Numbered from the stretch's first letter, positions 32,820-41,752 are shown. The stretch is 64,000 nucleotides of DNA from Marinarcus sediminis (GCF_048571275.1 NZ_CP182357.1:1798001-1862000); one strand, 5' to 3'. The notes: a model not told the origin generated them from the letters alone. Made by a program: numbers and translations.

Positions 32820-33239
32820 TTAACTGTTCCTTACGATTAAACTATCAGGCAGGTGAAAAGCGTTAATGAGTTCTTCTTCTTTGGCACGATGTTCACCCTT
32901 ATCCACTTCATGATCATAACCCAGAAGATGCAGAATACCGTGAATAAATAGAAGTGAAAGTTCATCTGAAAAAGTATGCCCAAACTCTTTGGCTTTGTCT
33001 TGCACAAAATCAACGGAGATAACAATAGAACCCAAAGGCATATCAGGCAAATCAAACTCTAAAGGAAAACTTAACACATCGGTTGCTTTGTCTATGTTTC
33101 TGTGCTCTTTATTTAAAATTTGTATTTCATCATTATGTACTAAAATCAGTTCAATCATTTTTGATGTCAGTTCATTTTTGATGATTTCTAATGTCGATAT
33201 ATCGATTACTAATTCTGTGCGATTATCAAAGTCAATCAT
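32820..33239 (-). CDS. ybeY: Endoribonuclease YbeY (16S rRNA maturation)
   Basis: 139 aa. The zinc-binding triple-His motif HGILHLLGYDHE and the preceding NKEHRNIDKATDVLSFPL are diagnostic. It acts in 16S rRNA 3'-end processing and ribosome quality control. It is the first gene of a two-gene unit with the antiporter. The promoter TATAAT (33264-33269, minus strand) is 25 bp upstream. Confidence 0.95.
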   Translation of the reverse strand: MIDFDNRTELVIDISTLEIIKNELTSKMIELILVHNDEIQILNKEHRNIDKATDVLSFPLEFDLPDMPLGSIVISVDFVQDKAKEFGHTFSDELSLLFIHGILHLLGYDHEVDKGEHRAKEEELINAFHLPDSLIVRNS

Positions 33240-33263
33240 TGCTGTCCATTTGTTTTACGCGGA

Positions 33264-33269
33264 TTATAG
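33264..33269 (-). promoter_or_regulatory. -10 box of ybeY
   Basis: TATAAT in GCTATAATCCGCG, minus strand. The same GCTATAATCCG context occurs at the helicase promoter (277-272). Confidence 0.55.
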
Positions 33270-33356
33270 CAAAATTAACTCAATTAGTAAATAAGAAATT
33301 CTTTTTTATCTTTAAGTTAATTCAATATAAAATATAAAAAATATTAGGAGTTCATA

Positions 33357-33761
33357 ATGGCATTAGAAGTTGGAATGAAAGCAACCATAGAGTTTACAGT
33401 TCAAGAGAAAGATTTGGCAAAAAATTTAGAGATTTCAAGTGATGATAACTTTCCCGAAGTATTTGCAACGGCACGAATGGTTGCACTTATGGAAGCCAGT
33501 GCTGCAAAAATATTGATTCCTTTTTTAGAAGAGGGGCAACTCTCTGTTGGTGTTGATGTCAATATCAAACACCTTGCGCCCACACTGTGTGGTGATATTG
33601 CAAAAGCAACGGCAACGTATGAAGGAATGGAAGGAAAACTCTATAAATTCAGTGTAGAAGTTGAAGATTCAGGCGGAAAAGTGGGGATGGGAACACACCA
33701 AAGAGCCATTATCAGCGAAGCCAGACTCATGGATGGTGCACAAAAAAGAGTACAAAAATAG
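33357..33761 (+). CDS. Hotdog-fold thioesterase (fluoroacetyl-CoA thioesterase-like)
   Basis: 134 aa single hotdog domain. It has the FlK-like layout: EVGMKATIEFTV at the N-terminus, ATARMVALMEASA on the central helix, VGVDVNIKHLAPT, and the end motif GTHQRAII. It is probably an acyl-CoA thioesterase of unknown substrate; fluoroacetyl-CoA activity should not be assumed. AGGAG precedes the ATG. Convergent with radA. Confidence 0.85.
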   Translation: MALEVGMKATIEFTVQEKDLAKNLEISSDDNFPEVFATARMVALMEASAAKILIPFLEEGQLSVGVDVNIKHLAPTLCGDIAKATATYEGMEGKLYKFSVEVEDSGGKVGMGTHQRAIISEARLMDGAQKRVQK

Positions 33762-33770
33762 TACTCTTTT
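33744..33770. terminator. Terminator between thioesterase and radA
   Basis: 10-bp stem (AAAAGAGTAC / GTACTCTTTT) with a 7-nt loop; a short T-run ends the right arm. Contains the thioesterase stop codon and serves two convergent genes. Confidence 0.7.
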
Positions 33771-35118
33771 AAAACAGTTCAATCATTTTAGAGACTTCAT
33801 CCACGGTAAAACACTTCATATCTTTGATACTTTTAGGTTTTGTTGCCACGATGGCTTTGGTAATGCCTTGTGTTGAAGCCTCTTTGAGTCGTATGTCCAT
33901 AGAGTAAACATCTTTTATTTCACCCGTTAAACTTACTTCTCCAATAAAAACAGACTCTTTAGAGATGGGACGATTTCTAAAAGAGGAGATGATAGCCGCA
34001 ATAACGGCTAAATCGCCTGAGCTCTCTTTGATTTTTATGCCTCCACTGATGTTGATAAATACATCGTAGTGATTCAGTGGCAAGTCGAGTTTTTTTTCTA
34101 AAAGAGCCAACAACATATTTAATCGGTTGGAATCAAACCCTGTGGCACTTCTTTTTGGGTTGGGGTAGGTTGATTCACACACCAAGGCTTGAACTTCCAA
34201 AATCAAAGCTCTTGTCCCTTCTAAACTCACAGTTAATGCTGAACCCGATTGCGGTTTGCTTTTGTCAAAAAATTTAGAGGCAATCTCTTTGGCACTGACC
34301 AAACCTTCATTGGTCATTTCAAATATTCCAATTTCACTTGTACTTCCAAAACGGTTTTTAAAGCCACGTAACATTCGTATTTCTCTGCTGGTTTCTCCTT
34401 CAAAATATAAAACCGTATCAACCATGTGCTCTAAAACTCGTGGACCTGCAATGCTTCCATCTTTGGTAATATGCCCAATAATAAACATGGCAATATTGGT
34501 ATCTTTGGCTTTTCTCATGAGTTCAAAAGTAATCTCTCTGACTTGGGAAACACTTCCTGGAGCACTGGTTAAATTGCTTGAATAGATTGTTTGAATGGAG
34601 TCAATAACCACCACTTCATACGCTTCTCGTAAAAGTTCATGCATGATCTCTTCCAGTTTAATTTCAGACAACAGATACAAGTTGTCTTCATTGGCTTCAA
34701 GACGTGTGGCGCGAAGTTTGATTTGACCAGCACTCTCTTCACCGGAAACGTACAACACTTTTTTATTAGTTTTGGCAATATTTCCAGCAACTTTTAAAAG
34801 CAGCGTTGATTTTCCTACTCCTGGGCTTCCTCCAATGAGGGTTAAACTTCCTGGAACAATTCCTCCTCCTAATACCAAATCAAATTCGCTGTCGTTTGAG
34901 GTAAAACGGGTAATATCATCTTGTTGGATTTGGGTTATGGGCTTGGCTTTGGAATCCCCTGTTGTGATTTTAGAGATTTGTTTGAGTACCTCTTGTTGCG
35001 TTTCATTAAGTTCAATAAAACTTTCCCAAGCTCCACAATTTGGACATTTTCCTAACCATTTGCTCGATTGTTCTCCACAATGTTGACACTCAAATAAAGA
35101 TGTTTTTTTCTTTGCCAT
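33769..35118 (-). CDS. radA: DNA repair protein RadA (Sms)
   Basis: 449 aa. N-terminal C4 zinc finger (Cys11, Cys14, Cys25, Cys28), RecA-like ATPase with Walker A GGSPGVGKST and Walker B VVVIDSIQT, the RadA-specific KNRFG motif, and a C-terminal Lon-like domain. It processes branched recombination intermediates. The TATAAT at 35147-35152 (minus) is its promoter. In C. jejuni, as I recall, radA is next to ftsY; here ~5 kb of genes intervene. Confidence 0.96.
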   Translation of the reverse strand: MAKKKTSLFECQHCGEQSSKWLGKCPNCGAWESFIELNETQQEVLKQISKITTGDSKAKPITQIQQDDITRFTSNDSEFDLVLGGGIVPGSLTLIGGSPGVGKSTLLLKVAGNIAKTNKKVLYVSGEESAGQIKLRATRLEANEDNLYLLSEIKLEEIMHELLREAYEVVVIDSIQTIYSSNLTSAPGSVSQVREITFELMRKAKDTNIAMFIIGHITKDGSIAGPRVLEHMVDTVLYFEGETSREIRMLRGFKNRFGSTSEIGIFEMTNEGLVSAKEIASKFFDKSKPQSGSALTVSLEGTRALILEVQALVCESTYPNPKRSATGFDSNRLNMLLALLEKKLDLPLNHYDVFINISGGIKIKESSGDLAVIAAIISSFRNRPISKESVFIGEVSLTGEIKDVYSMDIRLKEASTQGITKAIVATKPKSIKDMKCFTVDEVSKMIELF

Positions 35119-35146
35119 AATCTGTTCCTGTGTATGTTATGGTGCA

Positions 35147-35152
35147 ATTATA
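35147..35152 (-). promoter_or_regulatory. -10 box of radA
   Basis: TATAAT within GGATTATAATTGC on the minus strand, 29 bp before the radA start. Confidence 0.55.
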
Positions 35153-35243
35153 ATCCATTTTTTCTAAGGGGGTAAAAAAAATGGCAAATTGTAATATTTT
35201 TATAAAAAAGTTTTCTAATTAAGACATTTAAGTGTTGAATGAA

Positions 35244-35249
35244 TATAAT
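35244..35249 (+). promoter_or_regulatory. -10 box of the BI-1 family gene
   Basis: TATAAT in GAATATAATGTG, 38 bp before the ATG; AGAGGAAA is the ribosome-binding site. Confidence 0.55.
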
Positions 35250-35287
35250 GTGAGCTGAATATACAATCATATAATAGAGGAAATAAA

Positions 35288-35944
35288 ATGGCGTCAGATG
35301 TATTTGAACGACGAGAGACTACGGATGCGATTATTGGAGATACACTTTATAATGTTGCAATTGGATTGACGTTATGTTGGGGATTTGTTCTGAATTGGTA
35401 TATGGTGACGGATATCGATACCCAATGGATTGCAAGTATTAATCCTTGGGTCTTTTTTATTGGTTATTTTGCCTCATGTTTTTTTGGAATTTATCTTTTT
35501 AACAGTTCAAATAATCCCTTTGTCAGTTTTATTGGCTACAACTTTGTGGTGGTGCCATTTGGGTTAATCATCAATCTTGTAGTCAGTCGTTATGACACAG
35601 AACTGGTTTCTGAAGCAATCCGAATTACAGGTTTAGTGACAGTTTGTATGATGTTCTTAGGTGCCATGTTTCCTGCTTTTTTCAAAAAAATTTCAGGGGC
35701 ATTGACCGTTGCGCTTTTATTGGTGATTGTGGTTGAATTGGTAGAGTTGTTTGTTTTTGGAATACATCATGGCATCATTGATTGGATAGTTGTGCTGATT
35801 TTTTGTGGTTATATTGGTTATGATTGGGGACGTGCCAATCAAATTCCTAAAACATTGGACAATGCCATTGACAGTGCTGCGGCACTTTATATGGACATTA
35901 TCAATTTGTTTTTACGTATTTTAAGAATACTTGGGCGAAAATAG
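35288..35944 (+). CDS. Bax inhibitor-1/YccA family membrane protein
   Basis: 218 aa with seven predicted membrane segments. The C-terminal SAAALYMDIINLFLRILRIL is the hallmark of the BI-1/TMBIM family (YbhL, YccA). Bacterial members are linked to pH-dependent ion leak (BsYetJ) or FtsH modulation (YccA). The specific role here is not known. It is followed 23 bp later by an esterase gene. Confidence 0.85.
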   Translation: MASDVFERRETTDAIIGDTLYNVAIGLTLCWGFVLNWYMVTDIDTQWIASINPWVFFIGYFASCFFGIYLFNSSNNPFVSFIGYNFVVVPFGLIINLVVSRYDTELVSEAIRITGLVTVCMMFLGAMFPAFFKKISGALTVALLLVIVVELVELFVFGIHHGIIDWIVVLIFCGYIGYDWGRANQIPKTLDNAIDSAAALYMDIINLFLRILRILGRK

Positions 35945-35967
35945 CAGTTCAAAAATGAGGTAAAAAA

Positions 35968-36522
35968 ATGATTATTTACATACATGGATTTGGAAGTTCT
36001 GGCTTTGGAGGGAAAGCGTCACTCTTTAAAGAGGAGTTTCAAAATGAGATTATTCTTCCCTCTTTGAGTTATGTACCAACACTTGCCATTGATACCTTAG
36101 AGCAACTCATTAAACTTTTAATGCGTAAAGGTGAAAAACTCTTTTTGATAGGTTCATCTTTGGGTGGTTATTATGCAATCTATTTGGCCAATAAATACAG
36201 TTTAAAAGCTGTACTGATTAATCCTGCGATTACACCTTATGATTCATTGAATAAAATGGGTATGTCAACCAACTACTTCGATTTTTCTAAATTTGAAGTA
36301 ACTCCTGAACATATGCAAGTGTTACGAAAGTTTGAAGTTCAAAATATTCTAAAACAATCAAATTTTTTATTGTTGTTACAAACGGGAGATACACTTTTAA
36401 ATTATGAAGATGCTTTGGACAAATTTCCAAAGGCAAAAAAAGTGGTGCAAGAGGGCGGTGATCATAGCTTTGTCAATATTGAAACGTGTTATAAAGACAT
36501 AAGAGACTTTTTTGAACTTTAG
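35968..36522 (+). CDS. YqiA/YcfP-type alpha/beta-hydrolase (esterase)
   Basis: 184 aa. MIIYIHGFGSSGFG oxyanion-loop start, nucleophile elbow GSSLGGYYA (Ser), an acidic residue region near GDTLLNYEDA, and the catalytic His in GGDHSFVN. Size and motifs match the small YqiA-like esterase family. Substrate unknown. It ends in a strong terminator. Confidence 0.87.
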   Translation: MIIYIHGFGSSGFGGKASLFKEEFQNEIILPSLSYVPTLAIDTLEQLIKLLMRKGEKLFLIGSSLGGYYAIYLANKYSLKAVLINPAITPYDSLNKMGMSTNYFDFSKFEVTPEHMQVLRKFEVQNILKQSNFLLLLQTGDTLLNYEDALDKFPKAKKVVQEGGDHSFVNIETCYKDIRDFFEL

Positions 36523-36548
36523 AAGTAAGGAGAACCTTACTTCTAAAG
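36517..36548. terminator. Terminator between esterase and cytochrome gene
   Basis: Perfect 14-bp stem (CTTTAGAAGTAAGG / CCTTACTTCTAAAG) with loop AGAA, containing the esterase stop codon and lying 5 bp from the end of the convergent cytochrome gene. Confidence 0.75.
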
Positions 36549-36553
36549 AGGTA

Positions 36554-37480
36554 TTAGTTCCCTTTGATTGTTTTTAAATCTAAACCAAATGCTTTGAAGT
36601 TTGACTCAACTGAGTGTTTTTCTTCATGGACATCTGAATTATAGTGTCCCATCTTTTCTTTTGGCAATAGATGATCTTTTAAATCAAAGCTGGCTCTTGG
36701 TTGTGCATTGATAAAGAGTGCAACATCGGCTGCTTCTTGGTCACTGAGTGTTCCACCTTGTCCTAATGGCATATTCTCTTTTATCCAAGCGGGAGCTTTG
36801 TTGAGTTTACTCATACCTGCGCCTGTATTATAAGATAGCCATTTGCCTTTTTCATCTTGACCCCATAATGGAGGGAATGCTGCCATACCTTTACCATTGG
36901 CACCGTGACATGAAGCACATTTTGTTTCAAATGTTTTTTTACCCGCTAAGTAGTTTTCATGAGTGGCTTTTTTTTGAATGGCTGCGAATTTTTTTTGTTC
37001 TGCCGCCCATCTGTCACTTGTAAGAACACTGCATGGTCTTTTTTCATCCATTTTTATTTCAAAACCAGTAGAGAGCCAGGTAATGTATGCAGCCATTGCG
37101 ACAGATGCTTTTGTATCAACAATCGGTCTTGTACCATTCATACTTCTCATATAACAGTTATTGATTCTGTCTTGCAGCGTTTGTACTGTTTTTTCTCTAC
37201 CTGAAAATGCAGGGAAAGATGCAGCAGTTCCTCTGAATGTTCCAATTGTGGTTATGGTGCCAGGTTTTCCATCGGCACCTTGAATATGACAACTTTTACA
37301 TTGGAGGTTATTTCCCACAAAATCTTTTGTTAATGGGTGAGTATTGGTTTCGTTCATAATCGCTTCACCCAATTTAACCATCTTCCCTAATTCGCCATTA
37401 GGGTAAGTTTTAGGCACCTCTGGTGTTTGTGCAAAAGCATACAAGCTTGTTAATGTAATGATTAAAAGCAATTTTTTCAT
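36554..37480 (-). CDS. Dihaem cytochrome c, TsdA-like (thiosulfate/tetrathionate)
   Basis: 308 aa with a signal peptide (cleavage after AFA, residue ~17). Haem sites are CKSCH (61-65) and CASCH (188-192). The segment FVGNNLQCKSCH, then RINNCYMRSMNG with Cys109, then a YITWLSTG helix, matches the TsdA family, in which a Cys serves as axial ligand to the active-site haem. Predicted periplasmic thiosulfate dehydrogenase/tetrathionate reductase. It follows a three-gene sensory system on the same strand, 81 bp away, a possible regulator. Substrate is inferred from family only. Confidence 0.78.
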   Translation of the reverse strand: MKKLLLIITLTSLYAFAQTPEVPKTYPNGELGKMVKLGEAIMNETNTHPLTKDFVGNNLQCKSCHIQGADGKPGTITTIGTFRGTAASFPAFSGREKTVQTLQDRINNCYMRSMNGTRPIVDTKASVAMAAYITWLSTGFEIKMDEKRPCSVLTSDRWAAEQKKFAAIQKKATHENYLAGKKTFETKCASCHGANGKGMAAFPPLWGQDEKGKWLSYNTGAGMSKLNKAPAWIKENMPLGQGGTLSDQEAADVALFINAQPRASFDLKDHLLPKEKMGHYNSDVHEEKHSVESNFKAFGLDLKTIKGN

Positions 37481-37561
37481 AACTTCTCCTTTTATTTTAG
37501 TCAGTATAACAAAAGAGTGTTACTTTAAAGTTGATTTTTCAATATTAGTATTAAGATATGT

Positions 37562-38689
37562 TTAAGGCTTGAAAATGTACTTAAACGTGGTGCCTTTTTC
37601 AAGATCAGAAGTGCAAAGAATTTGAATTTGGTTTTCGTTGCAAATATTTTTGACAATATTCAAGCCAATACCAAAACCACCTTTTATTGAGTTTTCTTTG
37701 TAATATCGTTCAAAAATACGTTTGGTATCCTTGATGATTTCACCCTTATTGTGTACTTCAAAAACAGTCTGTTCCTCAGCAATAAAGAGTTTGATTTTAA
37801 TGGTGGTATTTTTATGCGAATATTTAATGGTATTGGATAAAGTATTGTCAATGATACGTTGTAAATGGGTACGATTGATATAGAGTTTAACCGAAGGGGT
37901 AATGACTGCTTCAAGTTTGAGTTGTTTAGAGTGGGTGAGACTCTCAAATTGATCCAGCCGTTGAGAGAGCAAAGAGGAGAAGTCAAGCATCTCTTTATTG
38001 TAGCTGACACTTTTTTGTTTGATTAAGTACTCAATATCTTCATAGACTAAAAAAAGATTTTTCGTGGCATTGATTGAGCGTTCTATCTCTTTGATTTGAG
38101 GCTGTTTTTCATCGAGAATTTCTAAATTGAGTTGAATGACACCCAAGGGCGTTTTAAGTTCATGAAGCGAATCATTAAAAAAAGCGTCCAAATATTCATT
38201 GGCTTTTTGATAAGGCTCAACACTGGCTTTAATGAGCAGATAAATGGATAAAAAGATAAAGAGTCCTACACAAATAGACAAAATGGAGATTTTCAGATAA
38301 ATCTCTTTGTAGGAAAGGTATTTAAAGACAATCAACTCTTTGGCATTTAAGCGATTATTGCCTAACAGTACTGCGATTTCGACTTTAGACTCCTCTTTGA
38401 TATTTTGATTTTTAGTTTTATAGATGAGTTTGCCCTCTTTATCATTTAATTGGGCATGATATTTAAACGATTTTGGGAAAATAAAGGTATCGCTTTTTGA
38501 GTTTGAAAAGTCATATATGGCACGTTGAATTTTTTGGGCGTGGTCAATGAGCTCTTTGTTTTGTTTGATTTTGTAATTTTCAAGTTCCAAATTGGTATAA
38601 AAATAGGTGGGTATGGCAATAAATACAAAAAAGATAAAGGTATAAAAAACAGAGATATTAAGGATAAATTGTTTGCTTTTATTGACCAA
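37562..38689 (-). CDS. Sensor histidine kinase
   Basis: 375 aa. TM1 is about residues 11-31 and TM2 about 131-153, enclosing a ~100-residue periplasmic domain. DHp has the H-box SLHELKTPLG (His176). The HATPase has N-box DNTLSNTIKYS and G2 GGFGIGLNIV. Its TTG start is preceded by AGGA and overlaps the response-regulator stop by 11 bp. With the upstream regulator and the stand-alone sensor it forms one unit. Confidence 0.92.
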   Translation of the reverse strand: MVNKSKQFILNISVFYTFIFFVFIAIPTYFYTNLELENYKIKQNKELIDHAQKIQRAIYDFSNSKSDTFIFPKSFKYHAQLNDKEGKLIYKTKNQNIKEESKVEIAVLLGNNRLNAKELIVFKYLSYKEIYLKISILSICVGLFIFLSIYLLIKASVEPYQKANEYLDAFFNDSLHELKTPLGVIQLNLEILDEKQPQIKEIERSINATKNLFLVYEDIEYLIKQKSVSYNKEMLDFSSLLSQRLDQFESLTHSKQLKLEAVITPSVKLYINRTHLQRIIDNTLSNTIKYSHKNTTIKIKLFIAEEQTVFEVHNKGEIIKDTKRIFERYYKENSIKGGFGIGLNIVKNICNENQIQILCTSDLEKGTTFKYIFKP

Positions 38690-39335
38690 TTTTGTATCCT
38701 AATCCTCTTTGATTGAGAATAAAATCTTTAGAGGTTTTGTCTCTTATTTTTTTTATACAAATACGGATGTCGGCTTCACAAATATATTTGTCATTCCAAA
38801 CTTCTTCACGCAGTCTGTCAAGAGAGACAAACTCATTGAGATTTGAAATGAGTGTAAATACAACGGCACACTCTTTTTTACTTAATGCAATGGGTACATC
38901 ATTTAAAGAGAGTTCTGTTTTAATAATATTATAAGACAATCCCCCATTTAAGAGAATGATTTTTTTACAATTGCCATAAAACTGTTTGATGAGTTCCTCT
39001 ATTCTGTATCGTAACTCTTTGGGTGAAAACGGTTTTTTAATATAATCATTGCACCCCAGTTCATAACCCAAACTCAAATTATTGATGTCTGTCAAAGAGG
39101 TGATGTAAATTACGGGTATGTCATTTTTCTCTTCTCTTAAAATTTTCACCAACTCATAGCCATTTAATTTTGGTACACGAATATCTAAAATAAGCAGATG
39201 GTATGTGTTTTCGTAAATGGCATCAAGTGCATCTTCTCCATTGTCAAAATCATCTACCTCGTACTTTAAACTCTCTAAATACTCTTTGATCGTCTGTTTA
39301 TACTCTAAATCATCTTCTAAAAGTAATAATCTCAT
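38679..39335 (-). CDS. OmpR-type response regulator
   Basis: 218 aa. Receiver domain with acidic pocket (EDDLEY), phosphoacceptor Asp51 in LLILDIRVP, Thr/Ser in YITSL and Lys in KKPFSP, then a winged-helix DNA-binding domain (LSKKECAVVFTL, DIRICIKKIRDK, RGLGYKIG). The ATG overlaps the stop of the sensor gene (ATGA), and the 3' end overlaps the kinase by 11 bp. Confidence 0.94.
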   Translation of the reverse strand: MRLLLLEDDLEYKQTIKEYLESLKYEVDDFDNGEDALDAIYENTYHLLILDIRVPKLNGYELVKILREEKNDIPVIYITSLTDINNLSLGYELGCNDYIKKPFSPKELRYRIEELIKQFYGNCKKIILLNGGLSYNIIKTELSLNDVPIALSKKECAVVFTLISNLNEFVSLDRLREEVWNDKYICEADIRICIKKIRDKTSKDFILNQRGLGYKIGQ

Positions 39336-40225
39336 TCTATGGTAACCTTGTGTAAATGCTGAGTGTTTTGTTCATCTTCATACGCATTATTGATTTTAAT
39401 GTGCTTTGCATTTTTAATACCAGTGAAGATATAACCTAAAGGATTATTGTTTAAATCGTAATAAGAGAAGTAGCTAAAGGAGTAGTTTGTGTTTGAAACA
39501 TAACCATACTCTTTGAGCTCTTTTAATGGAATGTTTTCAAAATTTTTGAAGTCAGCTTTATTGACTAAGACATACTCTAGGTATTTTGGATTGTTTTGTA
39601 ATCGTGTGGCAATGTTTAAATACTTTTGGTTTAAAAGAACAAAAAGCGTATACCCTTTTTGTTCTAACTCTTTTGAAAGATGTTCAAAATCGATAATGGT
39701 TTCGATTGAACCTATAAAAACACCATTTTGAAGCAGAGGTGAAATGGCTTTAATATTTAAACGCTTGCCTAACTCAATAGAGACCAAAGGTTTTTTTTCT
39801 TCTTTGACTTTAACCAAACCTTGTCGAAAAGAGGCCAAGGCAATCCCCTTTTTAGACAAATCCCAACTTCTGAGATATGTTGTGAGGTCTTGATTGTGAA
39901 TTTGCACTTCAAAGTTGCTGTTTTGCAGTTGTTTTAAGGCTTCAATTTTTTGATTAACAATGGCAAAACTCTCTTCTCTGTTTTTATGTAAATAGCTGTT
40001 GAGTATCTCTTTGTCTTGAGACAATAAAATTGACAAAGATAAGGCATATCTTTTTTGCTCTTCAAAAAGGTTTTTGGTTGTAGAAAGAGAGTTTTCTAAA
40101 TTATTAAGCAGATTATCACTGTGATTGGTTTTAATAAGAATATAAAAAATAAGAGCAATAAAAAAAGAGGTGATAACGATAATAGTAAGCAAATATCGGT
40201 TGCTTTTTGAGTTTAACGTGCTCAA
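39332..40225 (-). CDS. Stand-alone membrane-anchored Cache-like sensor protein
   Basis: 297 aa. One N-terminal membrane anchor (residues ~11-32) and an extracytoplasmic alpha/beta domain resembling a double-Cache sensor (long helix SLSTTKNLFEEQKRYALSLS, then KGIALASFRQGLV and FIGSIETIIDFEHLS strands). There is no HAMP, kinase, GGDEF or chemoreceptor output. It overlaps the response regulator by 4 bp. Probably a periplasmic input subunit for the kinase, i.e. a three-component system. The TTG start lies 18 bp after ftsY with a weak ribosome-binding site. Confidence 0.75.
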   Translation of the reverse strand: MSTLNSKSNRYLLTIIVITSFFIALIFYILIKTNHSDNLLNNLENSLSTTKNLFEEQKRYALSLSILLSQDKEILNSYLHKNREESFAIVNQKIEALKQLQNSNFEVQIHNQDLTTYLRSWDLSKKGIALASFRQGLVKVKEEKKPLVSIELGKRLNIKAISPLLQNGVFIGSIETIIDFEHLSKELEQKGYTLFVLLNQKYLNIATRLQNNPKYLEYVLVNKADFKNFENIPLKELKEYGYVSNTNYSFSYFSYYDLNNNPLGYIFTGIKNAKHIKINNAYEDEQNTQHLHKVTIE

Positions 40226-40243
40226 GTTATCATCTTTTTTATT

Positions 40244-41185
40244 TTAATTGCTGTAGATTCCATCGAGCAAACTGTCTACAAATTCATCGGGACTAAAAGG
40301 CATTAAGTCATCGGCTTTTTCACCTATTCCAATATAAAAAATAGGCAGTTTTAACTGATTTGAAATTGAAAACAAAGCACCACCTTTGGCTGTTCCATCC
40401 AGTTTTGTTACAATGATTCCATCAATCCCCACCATTTCATTAAATGCTTTGGCTTGGGCAATGGCACTGTTTCCTTGTGTACCGTCTAAAATCATAATTT
40501 TTTGATGAGGTGCATTCAAAGAGGCTTTTGAACAGACTTTGACAATTTTCTTTAACTCATTGCTTAAATTGGTTTGCGTTTGCAATCTTCCTGCTGTATC
40601 AATGATGACATGATCAATTTTTTTTGCTACAGCTGACGAGATGGTATCGTATGCAACTGCGCTGGGATCGTGACCTTGTTTGGTTTTAATTATAGGTACA
40701 TCAAGAATTTGCGACCACTTTGTCAGCTGTTCAATGGCAGCAGCTCTAAAAGTATCTCCTGCACCTAAAAGAACAGATTTTCCTGCTTTTTTGTACCTGT
40801 TTGCTAGCTTGGCAATGGTGGTGGTTTTTCCTGCACCATTGACACCAATGATGAGTTCAACAAAAGGTGAGGGCATATTTGAAGTATCAATTAGGGGTGA
40901 GTGTTCAAAGAGCATGACCAACCGATGTCGTAATTGTGCTCTTGAAATCAAGCTTGGCAATCCATCCATTGCTTTCTCTATGATTTCATACTCCATATCC
41001 GATTCGATTAATATCTCTTCAATGTCATCAAAAGAGATTTTCTCTTTTTTTTGTGGCACAACATGTTTGATGTTACCAATGGTTTTTTCTAATGCTTTTG
41101 AAAAAAAGCTTTTTGACGTTAAACCCTCTTCTTCAACTTGAACAGCAGGATTACTCGGGGTATCTTTTTTAAATATTCCAAACAT
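40244..41185 (-). CDS. ftsY: Signal recognition particle receptor FtsY
   Basis: 313 aa NG-domain GTPase that docks SRP-ribosome complexes at the membrane. G1 is GVNGAGKTTTIAKLA, then GDTFRAAAIEQL, G3 DTAGRLQT and G4 TKLDGTAKGG. The acidic N-terminal A domain is short, as usual for this group. It begins immediately after the thioredoxin lipoprotein gene (no gap), giving the ftsY / thioredoxin / 5-FTHF ligase / rny order I recall from C. jejuni. Confidence 0.96.
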   Translation of the reverse strand: MFGIFKKDTPSNPAVQVEEEGLTSKSFFSKALEKTIGNIKHVVPQKKEKISFDDIEEILIESDMEYEIIEKAMDGLPSLISRAQLRHRLVMLFEHSPLIDTSNMPSPFVELIIGVNGAGKTTTIAKLANRYKKAGKSVLLGAGDTFRAAAIEQLTKWSQILDVPIIKTKQGHDPSAVAYDTISSAVAKKIDHVIIDTAGRLQTQTNLSNELKKIVKVCSKASLNAPHQKIMILDGTQGNSAIAQAKAFNEMVGIDGIIVTKLDGTAKGGALFSISNQLKLPIFYIGIGEKADDLMPFSPDEFVDSLLDGIYSN

Positions 41186-41752
41186 TTAGTTTTTTTCCAA
41201 CATTTTTTTAATATCAATCTCTAACATCTCTGCAGGAACCATACCCACATATTTTTGAACTAAGTTTCCTTGTTGGTCAAAAAGAAACATGGTGGGAATA
41301 GATACCACACCACCAACTGCATTGGCTAAGTCAAAATTACTCAAAGTGTTACTTATTGGGTAGTTAATATTAAACTCTTTTTTAAAGGCATCTACTTGTT
41401 CAATGCTTCGATTGTTTTCAAGAAGGACAGCAATGATTTCAAAATCATTTGAGTATGTTTTTCGTAAATTGTTTAAGTCAGGTATCTCTGCTTTACAAGG
41501 TTCACACCATGTCGCAAAGAAGTCAAGGAGGACAATTTTCCCTTCATAGCCTTGAATTTTAACATTATTTTTGGAAATCGTCACGGGCAAAAATTGTTGT
41601 GCATTTGTTGTTAACTCAATATTGATTGATTGATTTTCTTTTGAAATGGCATTTTTAAATTCATCATTTGTTCCATAATTATCTTTAGAATCACAACCTA
41701 CAAAAATTATTAGCGATAAAATTGCAAAAAATGTTATTTTTTTAAACTGCAT
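41186..41752 (-). CDS. TlpA/ResA-like thioredoxin lipoprotein
   Basis: 188 aa. I use ATG 41752, preceded by AAAGGA; an upstream in-frame ATG (41776) lacks this. The signal peptide ends in lipobox FVGC (Cys20). The thioredoxin-fold domain carries the active site WCEPC, in the context LLDFFATWCEPCKAEIPDL. Predicted to be a periplasmic membrane-anchored thiol reductase, perhaps for cytochrome c maturation. It is divergent from the cyclo-ligase gene. Confidence 0.9.
   Translation of the reverse strand: MQFKKITFFAILSLIIFVGCDSKDNYGTNDEFKNAISKENQSINIELTTNAQQFLPVTISKNNVKIQGYEGKIVLLDFFATWCEPCKAEIPDLNNLRKTYSNDFEIIAVLLENNRSIEQVDAFKKEFNINYPISNTLSNFDLANAVGGVVSIPTMFLFDQQGNLVQKYVGMVPAEMLEIDIKKMLEKN

Noticed and set aside
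35181..35222. 13-codon ORF with AAGGGGG upstream, between radA and the BI-1 gene
   Set aside because: Low-complexity A/T-rich codons and located upstream of the predicted BI-1 promoter; most likely chance.
40680..41141. 153-codon plus-strand ORF antisense to ftsY
   Set aside because: Shadow of FtsY coding sequence.
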